From: an uncultured Clostridia bacterium
GTDB lineage: Bacteria; Bacillota; Clostridia; TANB77; CAG-508
Direction: 5' to 3'
Assembly: GCA_928721915.1 (NCBI GenBank)
Contig: CAKMVZ010000006.1
Location: 1-64,000, forward strand
Length of the DNA: 64,000 nt
Below, piece after piece: positions 47,694 through 57,823 of the stretch (position 1 is its first letter; every line of letters begins with the position of its first letter). The notes under the pieces are model-generated. The model was not told where the DNA came from and did not search any database. It worked only from the letters and a program-made list of their open reading frames with translations. A program made the translations under genes and the position numbers.

Positions 47694-49433
47694 ATGTATG
47701 AAAGGAATGCAATAGTTTTAGAAAGATATTTTTATGAATTATTCAAATATAAAGAGAAAAGTAATTTAAAAGAAAACTATAAGAATTATTGCACTCTGAT
47801 TGAAAAATTCGAGAAATATAAAAATGCAACTGAAGCTGAAAGAATTGCTACAAGTGAATTTGAAAAAGTGACTGATGAAATAAAGAAAATTCAAAAAAAT
47901 GGAGAAAAATTATATAATAGAAGTGCCAAACTTGAATATAGTAGATACATAGTTTTTGAAAATATTGAAGAAAAAACAGAAGAAATAAAAAGATGTTTAG
48001 AAAAAATAGAAAAAGATGTAGAAAAAAATATGTTAGATCTTCAATCTTTAGATAAAGATTTTATGGTTCAATTAGAAGATTATAAAATAAAAAAAGATAA
48101 TTTATTTACATGTCAAGAAAAAAATAAAAAAGCAAAAGAAAATTATGAGAAGATATTAGAAAAAACAAAAATAATTTATGAAAATATATCTGAAGAAGAT
48201 ATAAATATTGCAAAAGATTTTATTCAAGATGATAATAAAGATAAGAAAAAAGAATTAAATAATATTTTAACTGAAAATGGAATAAATGAAAGAAATCCAT
48301 TTGATCCAGATATAATTTCTAATTCTGTTCAAGTTTCTTTTGATATTTACAAAAAAGAAATAGAAATATATTTAAATGGCTATGAAAAAACTTCTAAACT
48401 TTTAGAAGAAATACAAGAAGATGATATAAAGTTAGATAAACATAAAAAGTTTATAAATGATAGTAACTGCAAAGTACATTTTTTAAATGCGGAAAAAGAG
48501 TATATAGTTGGATTTTTAGATAATGAAAGGCTTGCTGCTATATATGATAAGAAAATGCATAGAAAATTGATGTTAGAAGCTTGTAGAAATTTTGAATTAG
48601 ATATGTTACATATTAATAATATGTATGATATTTTATTAAAAGAAGCTTTAAGTAGATCAAGTAAAAGATTATATAAAGAAAAATACAATAAATATTATTT
48701 AACAGATATTGAAAATGAATCAAAAGATATTAATGAAGAAAATAATAAAATTAAGGCAAATGCAATTGCGGTTGTAAATTTAAATTATTGGAGAATAGAA
48801 GGAATTTCTAATTTGCAGGATGTTTTTGAAAAAGATGTTAAAGAAATTTATGGAAGAGACTTAAACGAAATTTTTCCAAAAGAAGAAATAGTAGTAGAGG
48901 AACCAAAATTAGAAAAAATAGAAGTTAAAGAAGATGTTTTAGAAAACCAAGAAATTGTAGAAGATTCTAAAAATAGTCTTGAAGCAAAGGTTGAAAATAT
49001 TTTGTCAAGTGATAATGATAATGAATTTATTAAAAATCCAAATTATAAAATATTAAAATCTTCAAAAGAAACTTTACAGAAAGTAATAAATGGCAAAAGC
49101 GATAAAAAGGAAGAAAAAATAGAAGCTAAAGAAGATTTAGATAGTAAGCTTAAAGAAACGGTTGAAGTTGAAGAGGAAGATTTTAATGAATCTGCAGATT
49201 CTAATGGATTGTTTGAAAAAATTGCTATGCTTGATGAATTGGAAGACGAAAGTAGCGAAGAAACAGATGAACAAGATGAAGAATCAATCTTTGATTTTTA
49301 TTTTAAACAACCAGATTTAAATGAAAGAAAAAGAAGATTAAGAGATGAGAAAAAACTAAATGGTAATACAAACAAGAAAAATATTTTTAAAAAGATAATT
49401 GGATTTAATTCTAAAAAACAAAAAGAAGCATAA
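47694..49433 (+). CDS. Coiled-coil Lys/Glu-rich protein of unknown function
   Basis: Start at ATG 47694, eight bases after GGAGG, giving 579 residues. Long charged coiled-coil segments occupy about residues 10-230; a more globular part follows to about 390; then an acidic low-complexity region to 545 and a basic end (KNIFKKIIGFNSKKQKEA). No membrane helix. The structure suggests a scaffold or adaptor for the other products of this operon. No recognised family. Confidence 0.7.
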   Translation: MYERNAIVLERYFYELFKYKEKSNLKENYKNYCTLIEKFEKYKNATEAERIATSEFEKVTDEIKKIQKNGEKLYNRSAKLEYSRYIVFENIEEKTEEIKRCLEKIEKDVEKNMLDLQSLDKDFMVQLEDYKIKKDNLFTCQEKNKKAKENYEKILEKTKIIYENISEEDINIAKDFIQDDNKDKKKELNNILTENGINERNPFDPDIISNSVQVSFDIYKKEIEIYLNGYEKTSKLLEEIQEDDIKLDKHKKFINDSNCKVHFLNAEKEYIVGFLDNERLAAIYDKKMHRKLMLEACRNFELDMLHINNMYDILLKEALSRSSKRLYKEKYNKYYLTDIENESKDINEENNKIKANAIAVVNLNYWRIEGISNLQDVFEKDVKEIYGRDLNEIFPKEEIVVEEPKLEKIEVKEDVLENQEIVEDSKNSLEAKVENILSSDNDNEFIKNPNYKILKSSKETLQKVINGKSDKKEEKIEAKEDLDSKLKETVEVEEEDFNESADSNGLFEKIAMLDELEDESSEETDEQDEESIFDFYFKQPDLNERKRRLRDEKKLNGNTNKKNIFKKIIGFNSKKQKEA

Positions 49434-49457
49434 ATACAAAAGATATTAGGAGATTCT

Positions 49458-51920
49458 ATGTCAGAAATTAATTTAAAAAATCCAAAGTTAAGAAATTATA
49501 TAAGAGGCGCTCTAAACACTAATAAGTTTGGAGAGCCTTTTGCTACTTTGTTAGAAGAAGTTTTCTTAAGAGAAGTTTATGTATTAGATTTAAGCCCTGA
49601 AGAATTATTAGAAGATATAAATAATTTTAAAAACTCAATTTATTATATGTCTTGGGGAGATTGTGATGGCTTAGAAAATGTTATGGGTGTTACATATCCT
49701 GGAGAGCATAGAATAGAATTTAAAACAAGCTATTGGCAAAAAATTATGAATACATATTCTCCACATACATACTGTACAAAATTTTTTGAAACTTTTTCAC
49801 ATGAAGTGTTACATGGAATGCAAAATATAACTGATAATAGGGGATTTTTATATAATAGAGCAGGTGGATGGAGTAATGAATTGGGTAATAGAAATCATGC
49901 AATTTATGAAATATGTACTCAAGGAACTGCTGCTAAAATAGCTAATGATAGATTTTTATATCAATTTGATAATAATGAAATTTTGTCAGGTGATGGGTAT
50001 TCAAATGAAATTTTTGCTGTTCCTCTTATAGCTTCTACATTTGGAGTTACAGAGCAAGAAGTTTTAAAATATGGAATGAGAGAAAGAGAAAAATTAGTAA
50101 AAGCATTAGATAAAAATATTGGAAATATAGAAAAGACAAGAGAATTAATAGATAAAATAGAATATCAATTAGAGTATTTACATTCTATGCATTATCCGGA
50201 TGAAAATCAAAAAGAATTTATAAAAATGACAAATGACGAAAAAAAGAAAAGAGGCTCTCAAGTAATAATAAATTTAGTTGATATATGCCAAGAAGCACTT
50301 GCTAATAGAATAATAAATACTCCTTTAGACTTTGATAAAAATATGGCTATAAAATATAAATATGATCAAAAAAAGATAGAAGATACTTTAAGACATGAAA
50401 TAGAAATTTATGGTTATAATTTTAAAGATGATTATATGACTTTAAAAAGTAGATTTGAGCTATCAAGTAATGCAAGATATATTAAAAGAGCTATAGAGGT
50501 TTTTAATGAAATAGGAAAAGATAAAACTGGAAAATATTTGGGGTTAGTTCCAGGTTTAGTTGCAGCTGTTAAGAGAAATGATTTTGATTTTTGTGTAAGA
50601 GTTGGGATTATTCATGATGAAGCTTTAACATTTAGTTTAGTAAATGAAGCATATGATTTTAAACAAAAAGTTATGCATGATGATTATAATGATTTAAGAA
50701 ATTGGGATAATAGTAGAATTTTTAATGCTATATACCCAGGGTTAAAATTCTCATTTACTAGATTTGAAAGTAGTAATTTAAAAAATTGGAAGGACATACA
50801 TACTCCTGAAGGTATGCAAAAAATGCAAGCTTTGAAATTTGTTTTGAATAGTCAAAAAGATAAATATGGTGTTGAGTCTAAAGAATATTTACTTTCTTTT
50901 ATTGATACAGATGAAAGCAAAATGGATTCATTTTATAGAAATTTTACAAGACAAAATGGTGCAAGAGAAGTATTTAAAAATAATTTTAGAACTTTAAGTG
51001 ATAAAGAATTTTTATCAAGATTAATTGCAGAATTATATATTAATAATAGTTTTTATCCAGATGGGAGTTTTAAAGAATTAGCTACAGATACTGAAAAGAA
51101 AGTACAAAGTTTTCTTCAGCCAACTTTTTTAAAATATGGAAAAGAACAATTGATTTTTGCTATTCAAAAAATAATAATGAATGATGAATATGATGGAATA
51201 AGTTCGGAAGATTCAAGACTTTATTTATGCATGATAGGTAGAAAAAGATTATTTAATTTATTTGCTCAAGATATGGTAAATAGCTTATTAAATCGAAGAA
51301 GAATTATTCCAGAAAAGAAAATAGCATTAAGTAACGCAGTATTTCAAACAAATAAGAAATATCCAAACAGTATGCAAGAAAGATTTGTAAGACTTATATC
51401 GGAATATAAAAGAACTGGAAAAATAATGGATAGATTATTTACTTCTAATGGAAGAGAAGAATTTAAAAAATATTTTGGAGGAGATTCTAAAAGAAATATA
51501 GAAGATTTACTTGGAATTTTTTTAGATAGTTATGCAAATTTACCGTATTTTAATTCTCCTAATATTTTAACTAAAATAATAGAAACAAATGGAAAAGATT
51601 ATTTTAGAGAGAATATGATAAAAAGTATTTTATATGATGATTATTCTGGTTTTACAAGTCAAAAAGAAGTAGAACAAATAAGATTAATGTCAGATGAAAA
51701 TGTTTTAAATATAGTGACAGGAACTTTTATAGATGAGTCTATGCGAATAGGAAATGTAAAAGAATTTCAAGGAAATTATATTTATAATGTTAATCCAGCA
51801 GAAATTAAAGATTTTGCTAAGAAAAGAAGATTCGGCATTTTTTCAAAAATTACGGATGGACTTATAAGTAATAAAGATGATAAAGAAATTAATAATCAAA
51901 ATGAAATAAATATTAAATAG
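49458..51920 (+). CDS. Large protein with HExxH zinc-peptidase motif
   Basis: An 820-residue protein. Residues about 115-123 contain HEVLH in FETFSHEVLHGMQ, preceded by aromatic residues, and a downstream Glu in NHAIYEICTQGTA could be the third ligand, as in gluzincins. The remaining 600 residues are helical and unrecognised. No signal peptide, so it would act in the cytoplasm or be exported by another route. It is the only product of the operon with a visible enzymatic motif. Confidence 0.75.
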   Translation: MSEINLKNPKLRNYIRGALNTNKFGEPFATLLEEVFLREVYVLDLSPEELLEDINNFKNSIYYMSWGDCDGLENVMGVTYPGEHRIEFKTSYWQKIMNTYSPHTYCTKFFETFSHEVLHGMQNITDNRGFLYNRAGGWSNELGNRNHAIYEICTQGTAAKIANDRFLYQFDNNEILSGDGYSNEIFAVPLIASTFGVTEQEVLKYGMREREKLVKALDKNIGNIEKTRELIDKIEYQLEYLHSMHYPDENQKEFIKMTNDEKKKRGSQVIINLVDICQEALANRIINTPLDFDKNMAIKYKYDQKKIEDTLRHEIEIYGYNFKDDYMTLKSRFELSSNARYIKRAIEVFNEIGKDKTGKYLGLVPGLVAAVKRNDFDFCVRVGIIHDEALTFSLVNEAYDFKQKVMHDDYNDLRNWDNSRIFNAIYPGLKFSFTRFESSNLKNWKDIHTPEGMQKMQALKFVLNSQKDKYGVESKEYLLSFIDTDESKMDSFYRNFTRQNGAREVFKNNFRTLSDKEFLSRLIAELYINNSFYPDGSFKELATDTEKKVQSFLQPTFLKYGKEQLIFAIQKIIMNDEYDGISSEDSRLYLCMIGRKRLFNLFAQDMVNSLLNRRRIIPEKKIALSNAVFQTNKKYPNSMQERFVRLISEYKRTGKIMDRLFTSNGREEFKKYFGGDSKRNIEDLLGIFLDSYANLPYFNSPNILTKIIETNGKDYFRENMIKSILYDDYSGFTSQKEVEQIRLMSDENVLNIVTGTFIDESMRIGNVKEFQGNYIYNVNPAEIKDFAKKRRFGIFSKITDGLISNKDDKEINNQNEINIK

Positions 51921-51929
51921 GAGAAAATT

Positions 51930-52346
51930 ATGTATGAAAGAGCGTTAAGAGAAGTAAATGAAGTACTTGAAAATATGGATGAAAAATATACAAAAAAAAT
52001 TTCAGTAGAGTTTATTAATATGATGATAAAAAATATGGACTTGTCATATGATTTTAAATATGATATAACAAAGCCATTAGAAGAACAAAATTTATCAGAA
52101 GAAGCAAAAACAATTTTAAGTATAATATATTTAAGGTATTTTTGTGATGAAAACGAAAAATTAGATATTATAAAACAGATGAAAGAAAATGACTTAGAAT
52201 TTGAAAATATATCAAAAGAAAAGTATAATCCAGATAAAATCTTTGATAAAAAGAGTAATATAAAAATTGAAACAGAGTTACCTCAAATACCTAAAAAATG
52301 GTATCAGAAAATATTTGAAAAATTAAAAAAATTGTTAAAAAGATAA
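51930..52346 (+). CDS. Small clostridial protein of unknown function
   Basis: A 138-residue protein of helical character, with ITKPLEEQNLSEEAKTIL in the middle and a basic C-terminus (KKWYQKIFEKLKKLLKR) that could bind membrane or nucleic acid. Similar small proteins with a PL-EQ-L-ET-ILA pattern occur in clostridial islands. AGGAGAA precedes the ATG and it starts ten bases after the peptidase-like gene. Function unknown. Confidence 0.7.
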   Translation: MYERALREVNEVLENMDEKYTKKISVEFINMMIKNMDLSYDFKYDITKPLEEQNLSEEAKTILSIIYLRYFCDENEKLDIIKQMKENDLEFENISKEKYNPDKIFDKKSNIKIETELPQIPKKWYQKIFEKLKKLLKR

Positions 52347-52405
52347 TTTGGCGTTATATTCGCTTTAATTATAAATATATAATATATTAAGGAAAGGAAA
52401 GTAAA

Positions 52406-52870
52406 ATGGAAAAGAAAAGAGGATTTGAAATTGCAAAAGGATTTGAAAATAAGGGAATTAACTTACCAGTTAGAAAAACAGGAAATTCTGCAGGATATGA
52501 TATAGAAGCTGCTGAGGATACTATAATCCCTGCTTTTAAACCAGGTCAAAAGCCAACTTTAGTAAAAACAGGATTAAAAGCATATTGCGAACCAGATGAA
52601 TTTTTTATGCTATGTAATAGAAGTTCTAATCCAGGAAAAAGAGGATTAGTTATGGCAAATAGTGTTGGAATTATAGATAGTGATTATTATGAAAATGAAG
52701 ATAATGATGGACATTTTATGTTTGCTTTTTATAATTTTTTTGATAGTGATGTTGAGATAAAAAAAGGTGATGCTATAGGACAGGCAATTTTTATGAAATA
52801 TTTAAAGGTTGATGGGGATAATGCTGAAGGAACAAGAAAAGGTGGATTTGGCTCTACAGACAAAAAATAA
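52406..52870 (+). CDS. dut: dUTP diphosphatase-like protein
   Basis: Hydrolyses dUTP to dUMP, keeping uracil out of DNA. The 154-residue trimeric-type dUTPase shows motif 1 AGYDI, motif 2 CNRSS, motif 3 GIIDSDYYEN, motif 4 GDAIGQAIF and motif 5 RKGGFGST. Slightly longer than the classical enzyme with an insert between motifs 1 and 2. AAGGAAAG precedes the ATG. No CGG in frame. Confidence 0.9.
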   Translation: MEKKRGFEIAKGFENKGINLPVRKTGNSAGYDIEAAEDTIIPAFKPGQKPTLVKTGLKAYCEPDEFFMLCNRSSNPGKRGLVMANSVGIIDSDYYENEDNDGHFMFAFYNFFDSDVEIKKGDAIGQAIFMKYLKVDGDNAEGTRKGGFGSTDKK

Positions 52871-52877
52871 AAATCTT

Positions 52878-52924
52878 AAATTCCAGACATGTCAGCGGTT
52901 TCCTGGCATAATCTGGAATTTTTA
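52878..52924 (+). terminator. Terminator after dut
   Basis: Outer stem AATTCCAGA/TCTGGAATT with an inner region, then TTTT. Confidence 0.7.
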
Positions 52925-52926
52925 CG

Positions 52927-52955
52927 TTGACTTTTTCCAGTTTTTGTAGTATAAT
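52927..52955 (+). promoter_or_regulatory. Sigma-A promoter of the CarD-like gene
   Basis: TTGACT and TATAAT with a 17-base spacer. Confidence 0.75.
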
Positions 52956-52998
52956 CTTTTTGTAGTAATTTTTAATTACTTGGAAGGAGTGACTGTAA

Positions 52999-53565
52999 AT
53001 GTTTAACGTAGGAGATAAGGTAGTGCATCCATTACATGGAGCAGGAGTTATAGTATCAATTGATGAAAGAGCTATATTAGATGAAAAACAATCATATTAT
53101 ACTATTAAAATGCCAGGTGAAGTAAAAGTTATGGTTCCAACTGCTAAAGCTGAAGAAATTGGTGTAAGAAGTATTATTGATAAAAGCTCAGCTGATAAAG
53201 TTTTTGGAATTTTAGAAAAAGACAGTACAGAAATGTCTATGAATTGGAACAAAAGATACAGAGATAATATGGAAAGAATGAAAACTGGAAATATATATGA
53301 AGTTGCAGATATTGTTAGAAATTTAACTTTTAAACAAAAAGATAAAGGCTTATCAACTGGAGAAAAGAAAATGCTTTTAAATGCTAGACAAATTCTTGTT
53401 AGTGAATTAGTTTTAGCAGAAGAAAAAGATAAAAATGAAATAGAAGAATTAGTTGATAAAACAATTGATGAGTCTTATGCTTTACATATAAGCTCTGGAA
53501 CAGATGAAATTTCTGATATAGATAATCCAAGTAATATTATGAAAAAATTTGTTTCACAAGCTTAA
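52999..53565 (+). CDS. CarD/CdnL-family RNA polymerase-binding regulator
   Basis: The 188-residue protein has the N-terminal RNA-polymerase interaction domain (about 1-60: FNVGDKVVHPLHGAGVI) and a C-terminal helical DNA-contacting domain. CarD proteins stabilise open promoter complexes, especially at rRNA promoters. Strong AAGGAG ribosome site. Own promoter and terminator. Confidence 0.9.
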   Translation: MFNVGDKVVHPLHGAGVIVSIDERAILDEKQSYYTIKMPGEVKVMVPTAKAEEIGVRSIIDKSSADKVFGILEKDSTEMSMNWNKRYRDNMERMKTGNIYEVADIVRNLTFKQKDKGLSTGEKKMLLNARQILVSELVLAEEKDKNEIEELVDKTIDESYALHISSGTDEISDIDNPSNIMKKFVSQA

Positions 53566-53591
53566 AAATTAAATACAAAACTTAACAAAAG

Positions 53592-53622
53592 AAACAGGTG
53601 GGATTAGCTCATCTGTTTTTTG
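53592..53622 (+). terminator. Terminator after the CarD-like gene
   Basis: Stem AAACAGGTG/CATCTGTTT (one G-U), then a T run. Confidence 0.7.
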
Positions 53623-53741
53623 TGCTAAGATTTAAAGTCCTTATGACAAAATTGTAACATATTTGTAAAAAAATAGTAATTTTAAAAGGGATTTACGTAA
53701 TATCTGTCGAATAATATATATGTGGAAGGTTGGGTTTTATA

Positions 53742-55536
53742 TTGAATGAATATAATAATAATATAAAAGAAGAAATAAGGAATGCCAATGATATAGTTGA
53801 TGTTGTGTCAAAATATGTATCTTTAAAAAGAAGTGGTAGGCTTTTTTTTGGACTTTGTCCATTTCATTCTGAAAAATCACCTTCATTTTCAGTAAAACCT
53901 GATGGTCAGTTTTTTTATTGTTTTGGCTGTCATGCTGGACGGAGATGTTTTTACTTTTATAAGTAAAATAGAAAATTTGAGTTTTAAAGAAAGTGTAGAG
54001 TTTTTAGCAGAAAGAGCTAATATAAAACTTCCAAGTTTAAATTATCTAGATAGTCCTCAAGAAAAATTTAAAAAGAGATTATATGATATACATAATGATG
54101 CAACTCTTTTTTTTCATGAAAGATTATACAAGCCTTTAGCCAAAATTGCTCAAGACTATGTAAAACAAAGAAAGCTAGATAATAAAACTTTAAAGGCTTT
54201 TAAAATAGGATATTCTGGAGAAAGAGATGAATTATATAAATTTTTAATTTCAAAAGGATATACTAATAAAGAAATTGAGGCTACAGAGCTTTGCTATAAA
54301 ACAGATTCTGGAAATTATATTGATAAGTTTAGAAAACGACTTATGTTTCCTATAATGGATGTATCTGGAAAAGCAATAGCTTTTGGTGGAAGAAGATTAG
54401 ATGATAATCAAAAATCTGCAAAATATTTAAATTCAAATGAAAGTCCAATTTTTTATAAAAAAAATAATTTGTTTGCTTTAAATTTGGCAAAAAAATCTGA
54501 ATCAAAAACTTTGATTTTAGTAGAAGGATACATGGATGTTATATCTCTTCATCAAAGAGGAGTAACAAATGCTGTTGCATCACTAGGTACAGCCCTTACA
54601 GAAGAACAGGGAAAATTAATTAGAAGATATAGTGATAAGGTAGTTTTTAGTTATGATTCAGATGAAGCTGGTCAAAATGCTATTTCAAGAGGTTTAGAAA
54701 TTTTAGAAAAACTTGGAGTAGAAGGAAAAGTCCTTCAAATGGAAGGCGCTAAAGATCCAGATGAATATATTATAAAGTATGGAAGTGGAAGATTTAATTT
54801 ACTTGTTGAAAATGCGATATCAATAATTGAGTTTAAGGTAAAAAGATTAAGAAACAAATATAATATAGATATTGCAAGTGAAAAAATTAAATTTTTAAAA
54901 GAAGTTTCAAAATTAATATCTGAAATTGATAGTAAAATTGAACGAGAAATTTATATTAATAAAATTTCAGAAGCAAATGATATTTCAAAAGAAGCTATCT
55001 ATGCTGAAATCAACAAATTAATTTATAAAAATTCTAGTCAAAGTAATAAAATTTTAGAAAAATCAACTATAACAAAAGGGAATATGGCTCCAAAAGAGCC
55101 TGTAATAAATAAGGCTGAAATAGAAAGAGAAAAAATGATATTGTATTTTTTGATTGAAAAATATGATGAAATAGGGGATAAAATTGTTTCTAAAATTTTA
55201 GCAGAAGATTTTAAGGTCGAAAAATATAAAAAAATTTATAATAAAATATTAGAAATTGCAAATAATGGGAATAATAGCATTTATAAAGAACTTTCAAATT
55301 TAGAAGATGAAGATTTTCAATCTGTTTTAAGTGAAATTATGTTTTCAGAATATGAAATAAGTTCTGTCGACAAATTTGTAGAGGAAATTATTAATAATTA
55401 TGAAAAAAATAAGTTAATTTCTAGAAAACAGGAAATTTTAAAAGAAATAAAAATTGAAAATATTAGTAAAGAAGAAACTTCTAAGTTAGAAAATGAATTA
55501 AATGAGATAATTACAAAGTTAGCTAAAATAAGGTAG
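53742..55536 (+). CDS. dnaG: DNA primase DnaG, with one +1 CGG site
   Basis: Synthesises RNA primers for replication. A TTG start at 53742 is used, about 12 bases after GGAAGG. The CHC2 zinc finger shows CPFH at residues 39-42 and CFGC at 60-63. Immediately after, zero-frame CGG at 53940 is skipped to give HAGGDVFTF, which is canonical. Toprim motif EGYMD lies near residue 260 and SYDSDEAGQ near 305. The joined protein is 597 residues, typical of DnaG. rpoD follows, the usual dnaG-rpoD pair. Confidence 0.95.
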
Positions 55537-55553
55537 GGGGTAATTTTTTTAAA

Positions 55554-56843
55554 ATGAAAAAAGAGAAAGTAGAAGAAAAAGAAATCAAAGAAACTACTGC
55601 AAAAGCTAAAATAAAAGAAGATATTGATAAAAAAATTGTTGTAAAAAATCAAAGTGAAGAGAAAAATGAAACAAAACCAGTAAAGAAAACTACAAAATCT
55701 AAGAAAGAAGATAGTAGTAATCAAAAAGAAGAAGAAAAAAAGGAAGAAGTAAAATCAGAAAATCCTCATAAAAATAAAGTTATGAATATTTTAAAAAATG
55801 CAAAAGAAAAAGGAAATATTACTTATGGTGAATTAGCAGCTGAGTTAGGGGATGTTGATGCTGAAGAGATAGACAAAGTATTTGAAGCTTTTGAGGAATT
55901 TGGTGTAAATATTTTAAAAGATGATGATGATTTATTAGAACCTGATATAGAAGATTTAGAAAATGTTGAAGAAATTAAGTTAGAGGACATGGAAACTGTT
56001 AGTCTAGATGGAGTAAATGTAGACGACCCAGTTAGAATGTATTTAAGAGAAATAGGTAGAATTCCACTTTTAACATTTGATGAGGAATTAGAGCTTGCTA
56101 AAAAAGTATTAGATGGAGATGAAGATGCTAAACAAAAATTAGCTGAGTCTAACTTAAGATTGGTTGTAAGTATTGCTAAAAAATATGTTGGTAGAGGAAT
56201 GCTTTTTCTAGATTTAATCCAAGAAGGAAATATGGGCTTAATAAAAGCTGTAGAAAAATTTGATTATAAAAAGGGTTATAAATTTAGTACTTATGCTACA
56301 TGGTGGATAAGACAAGCTATTACTAGAGCTATTGCAGATCAAGCAAGAACAATTAGAATTCCAGTTCATATGGTAGAAACGATAAATAAATTAATTAGAA
56401 CATCAAGACATTTACTTCAAATTTTAGGGCGTGAACCAACTCCAGAAGAAATAGCAAAAGAAATGGAGATTTCAGTTGAAAAAGTTATGGAAATTCAGAA
56501 AATAGCTCAAGACCCAGTTTCTTTAGAAACTCCTATAGGTGAAGAAGATGATAGTCATTTAGGAGATTTTATACCAGATGATGAATCACCTGCTCCACAT
56601 GATTCAGCAGCTTATACTTTACTTAAAGAACAATTAGAAGAAGTCATGGGAACTTTAACTCCGAGAGAGGCAAAAGTTTTAAAATTAAGATTTGGATTAG
56701 AAGATGGTAAAGCAAGAACATTAGAAGAGGTTGGAAAAGTATTTCAAGTTACAAGAGAAAGAATTAGACAAATTGAAGCTAAAGCATTAAGAAAATTAAG
56801 ACATCCAAGTAGAAGTAAAAGATTAAAAGACTACATGACATAA
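55554..56843 (+). CDS. rpoD: Primary sigma factor SigA (RpoD)
   Basis: The housekeeping sigma factor. A Lys/Glu-rich N-terminal extension of about 65 residues precedes region 1.1; region 1.2/2 (DPVRMYLREIGRIPLL through GYKFSTYATWWIRQAI), region 3 and region 4.2 (VTRERIRQIEAKALRKLR) are complete. 429 residues. The ribosome site AGGGGG stands before the ATG, 17 bases after dnaG. No CGG in frame. Confidence 0.97.
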   Translation: MKKEKVEEKEIKETTAKAKIKEDIDKKIVVKNQSEEKNETKPVKKTTKSKKEDSSNQKEEEKKEEVKSENPHKNKVMNILKNAKEKGNITYGELAAELGDVDAEEIDKVFEAFEEFGVNILKDDDDLLEPDIEDLENVEEIKLEDMETVSLDGVNVDDPVRMYLREIGRIPLLTFDEELELAKKVLDGDEDAKQKLAESNLRLVVSIAKKYVGRGMLFLDLIQEGNMGLIKAVEKFDYKKGYKFSTYATWWIRQAITRAIADQARTIRIPVHMVETINKLIRTSRHLLQILGREPTPEEIAKEMEISVEKVMEIQKIAQDPVSLETPIGEEDDSHLGDFIPDDESPAPHDSAAYTLLKEQLEEVMGTLTPREAKVLKLRFGLEDGKARTLEEVGKVFQVTRERIRQIEAKALRKLRHPSRSKRLKDYMT

Positions 56844-56865
56844 ATATGAAGTAGAGGTGATAGAT

Positions 56866-57276
56866 TTGGGAAATTTGGCGAAAGATGCAAAAGATTTACT
56901 AATTGGAAAAGATGGTTCAGAAAAAGAGCCAAATGATTTTAAACCAGAGTTACAAAATGCAATAAAAAATGGAATAATATCAAAAGCTAATGGAACTTTG
57001 CTTATAACTGCAAGAGAAGCTTCTGATAAATTAGGAAATACTATTGATAAAAAACAAATAGATGCAGTTAAAAAAATAAAAGATAATGAGCTTTATGATT
57101 CAGCAGAAGAAGAATTAGAAGCTATAAAGAAAAAAGAAGAAAAGAAAAAGGAACAAGATAGAAAAAGAAAAGAAAAAGAAGCTGAAATTGCAAGAATGCA
57201 AAATGAATCAGAAAAGAAAAAAGAAGAACATAGTAGTAAAGGAAAAGAAAATAAACAAAAAGAACGAGATTTTTAA
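56866..57276 (+). CDS. Small Lys/Glu-rich cytoplasmic protein of unknown function
   Basis: Start taken at TTG 56866, eight bases after AGAGG, giving 136 residues; a GTG at 56857 is the alternative. The first 85 residues could form a small helical domain, the last 50 are a highly charged helix of Lys, Glu and Gln. No recognised family. It follows rpoD by 22 bases and ends before a terminator, so it is the last gene of the dnaG-rpoD operon. Confidence 0.65.
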   Translation: MGNLAKDAKDLLIGKDGSEKEPNDFKPELQNAIKNGIISKANGTLLITAREASDKLGNTIDKKQIDAVKKIKDNELYDSAEEELEAIKKKEEKKKEQDRKRKEKEAEIARMQNESEKKKEEHSSKGKENKQKERDF

Positions 57277-57278
57277 TG

Positions 57279-57304
57279 AAAAGCGGTTGACAAACCGCTT
57301 TTTC
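57279..57304 (+). terminator. Terminator after the dnaG-rpoD operon
   Basis: Ten-base-pair stem AAAAGCGGTT/AACCGCTTTT with four-base loop and T run. Confidence 0.85.
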
Positions 57305-57315
57305 TGTGTTAAAAT
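57287..57315 (+). promoter_or_regulatory. Promoter of rplU overlapping the preceding terminator
   Basis: TTGACA (in the terminator loop) and TAAAAT with a 17-base spacer. Confidence 0.55.
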
Positions 57316-57317
57316 TG

Positions 57318-57412
57318 ACAACTGTAAACTGCTTAAGCTTGGTTATAAATGTCTTTTTTAAAATGTTAAGACTACCAATGAAACGGTTTAGCGAGTATTA
57401 CAAAAAAGGGAG
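57318..57412 (+). ncRNA. Candidate L21 leader
   Basis: About 95 bases of untranslated leader before the rplU ribosome site, in the position of the known L21 autoregulatory leader. It contains GC-richer conserved-looking blocks (CTTAAGCTTGG, ACTACCAATGAAACGG) separated by AT runs. I could not confirm the fold by eye. Confidence 0.4.
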
Positions 57413-57423
57413 GTGCATTTTTA

Positions 57424-57768
57424 ATGTACGCAATTATTGAAGCATGTGGTAGACAATACAAAGTAGAAGAAAAAGAAGTTGTATTTTTTGAAAAATTAGA
57501 AGAGGAAGAAGGAAAAAAAGTTACTTTTGATAAAGTAATATTAGTTTCTAATGATGGAAAAGTACAAGTTGGTAATCCATATGTAAAGGGTGTTAAAGTA
57601 GAAGGAAAAGTAGTTTCTCACGGAAAAGGCAAAAAAATTCTTGTTTACAAATATAAAGCTAAAAAGAATGAAAGAAAAACTAGAGGACATAGACAAGAAT
57701 ATACTAAAGTAGAAATTACATCAATTAAAACATCTGCAGCAAAATCAGAAAAAGCAGAAGTTAAATAG
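57424..57768 (+). CDS. rplU: Ribosomal protein L21
   Basis: A 50S protein, here 114 residues. It starts MYAIIEACGRQYKV and has the typical KKNERKTRGHRQEYTKVEI segment, then a short Lys/Ala/Glu tail. AAGGGAGGTG precedes the ATG. The Prp protease gene ysxB, usual between rplU and rpmA in Firmicutes, is absent. Confidence 0.97.
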   Translation: MYAIIEACGRQYKVEEKEVVFFEKLEEEEGKKVTFDKVILVSNDGKVQVGNPYVKGVKVEGKVVSHGKGKKILVYKYKAKKNERKTRGHRQEYTKVEITSIKTSAAKSEKAEVK

Positions 57769-57823
57769 TAAATAATTTTAAGAGAATATAAAAAGAAAAT
57801 ATTCGAAAGGAGTTGAGTTCTAG

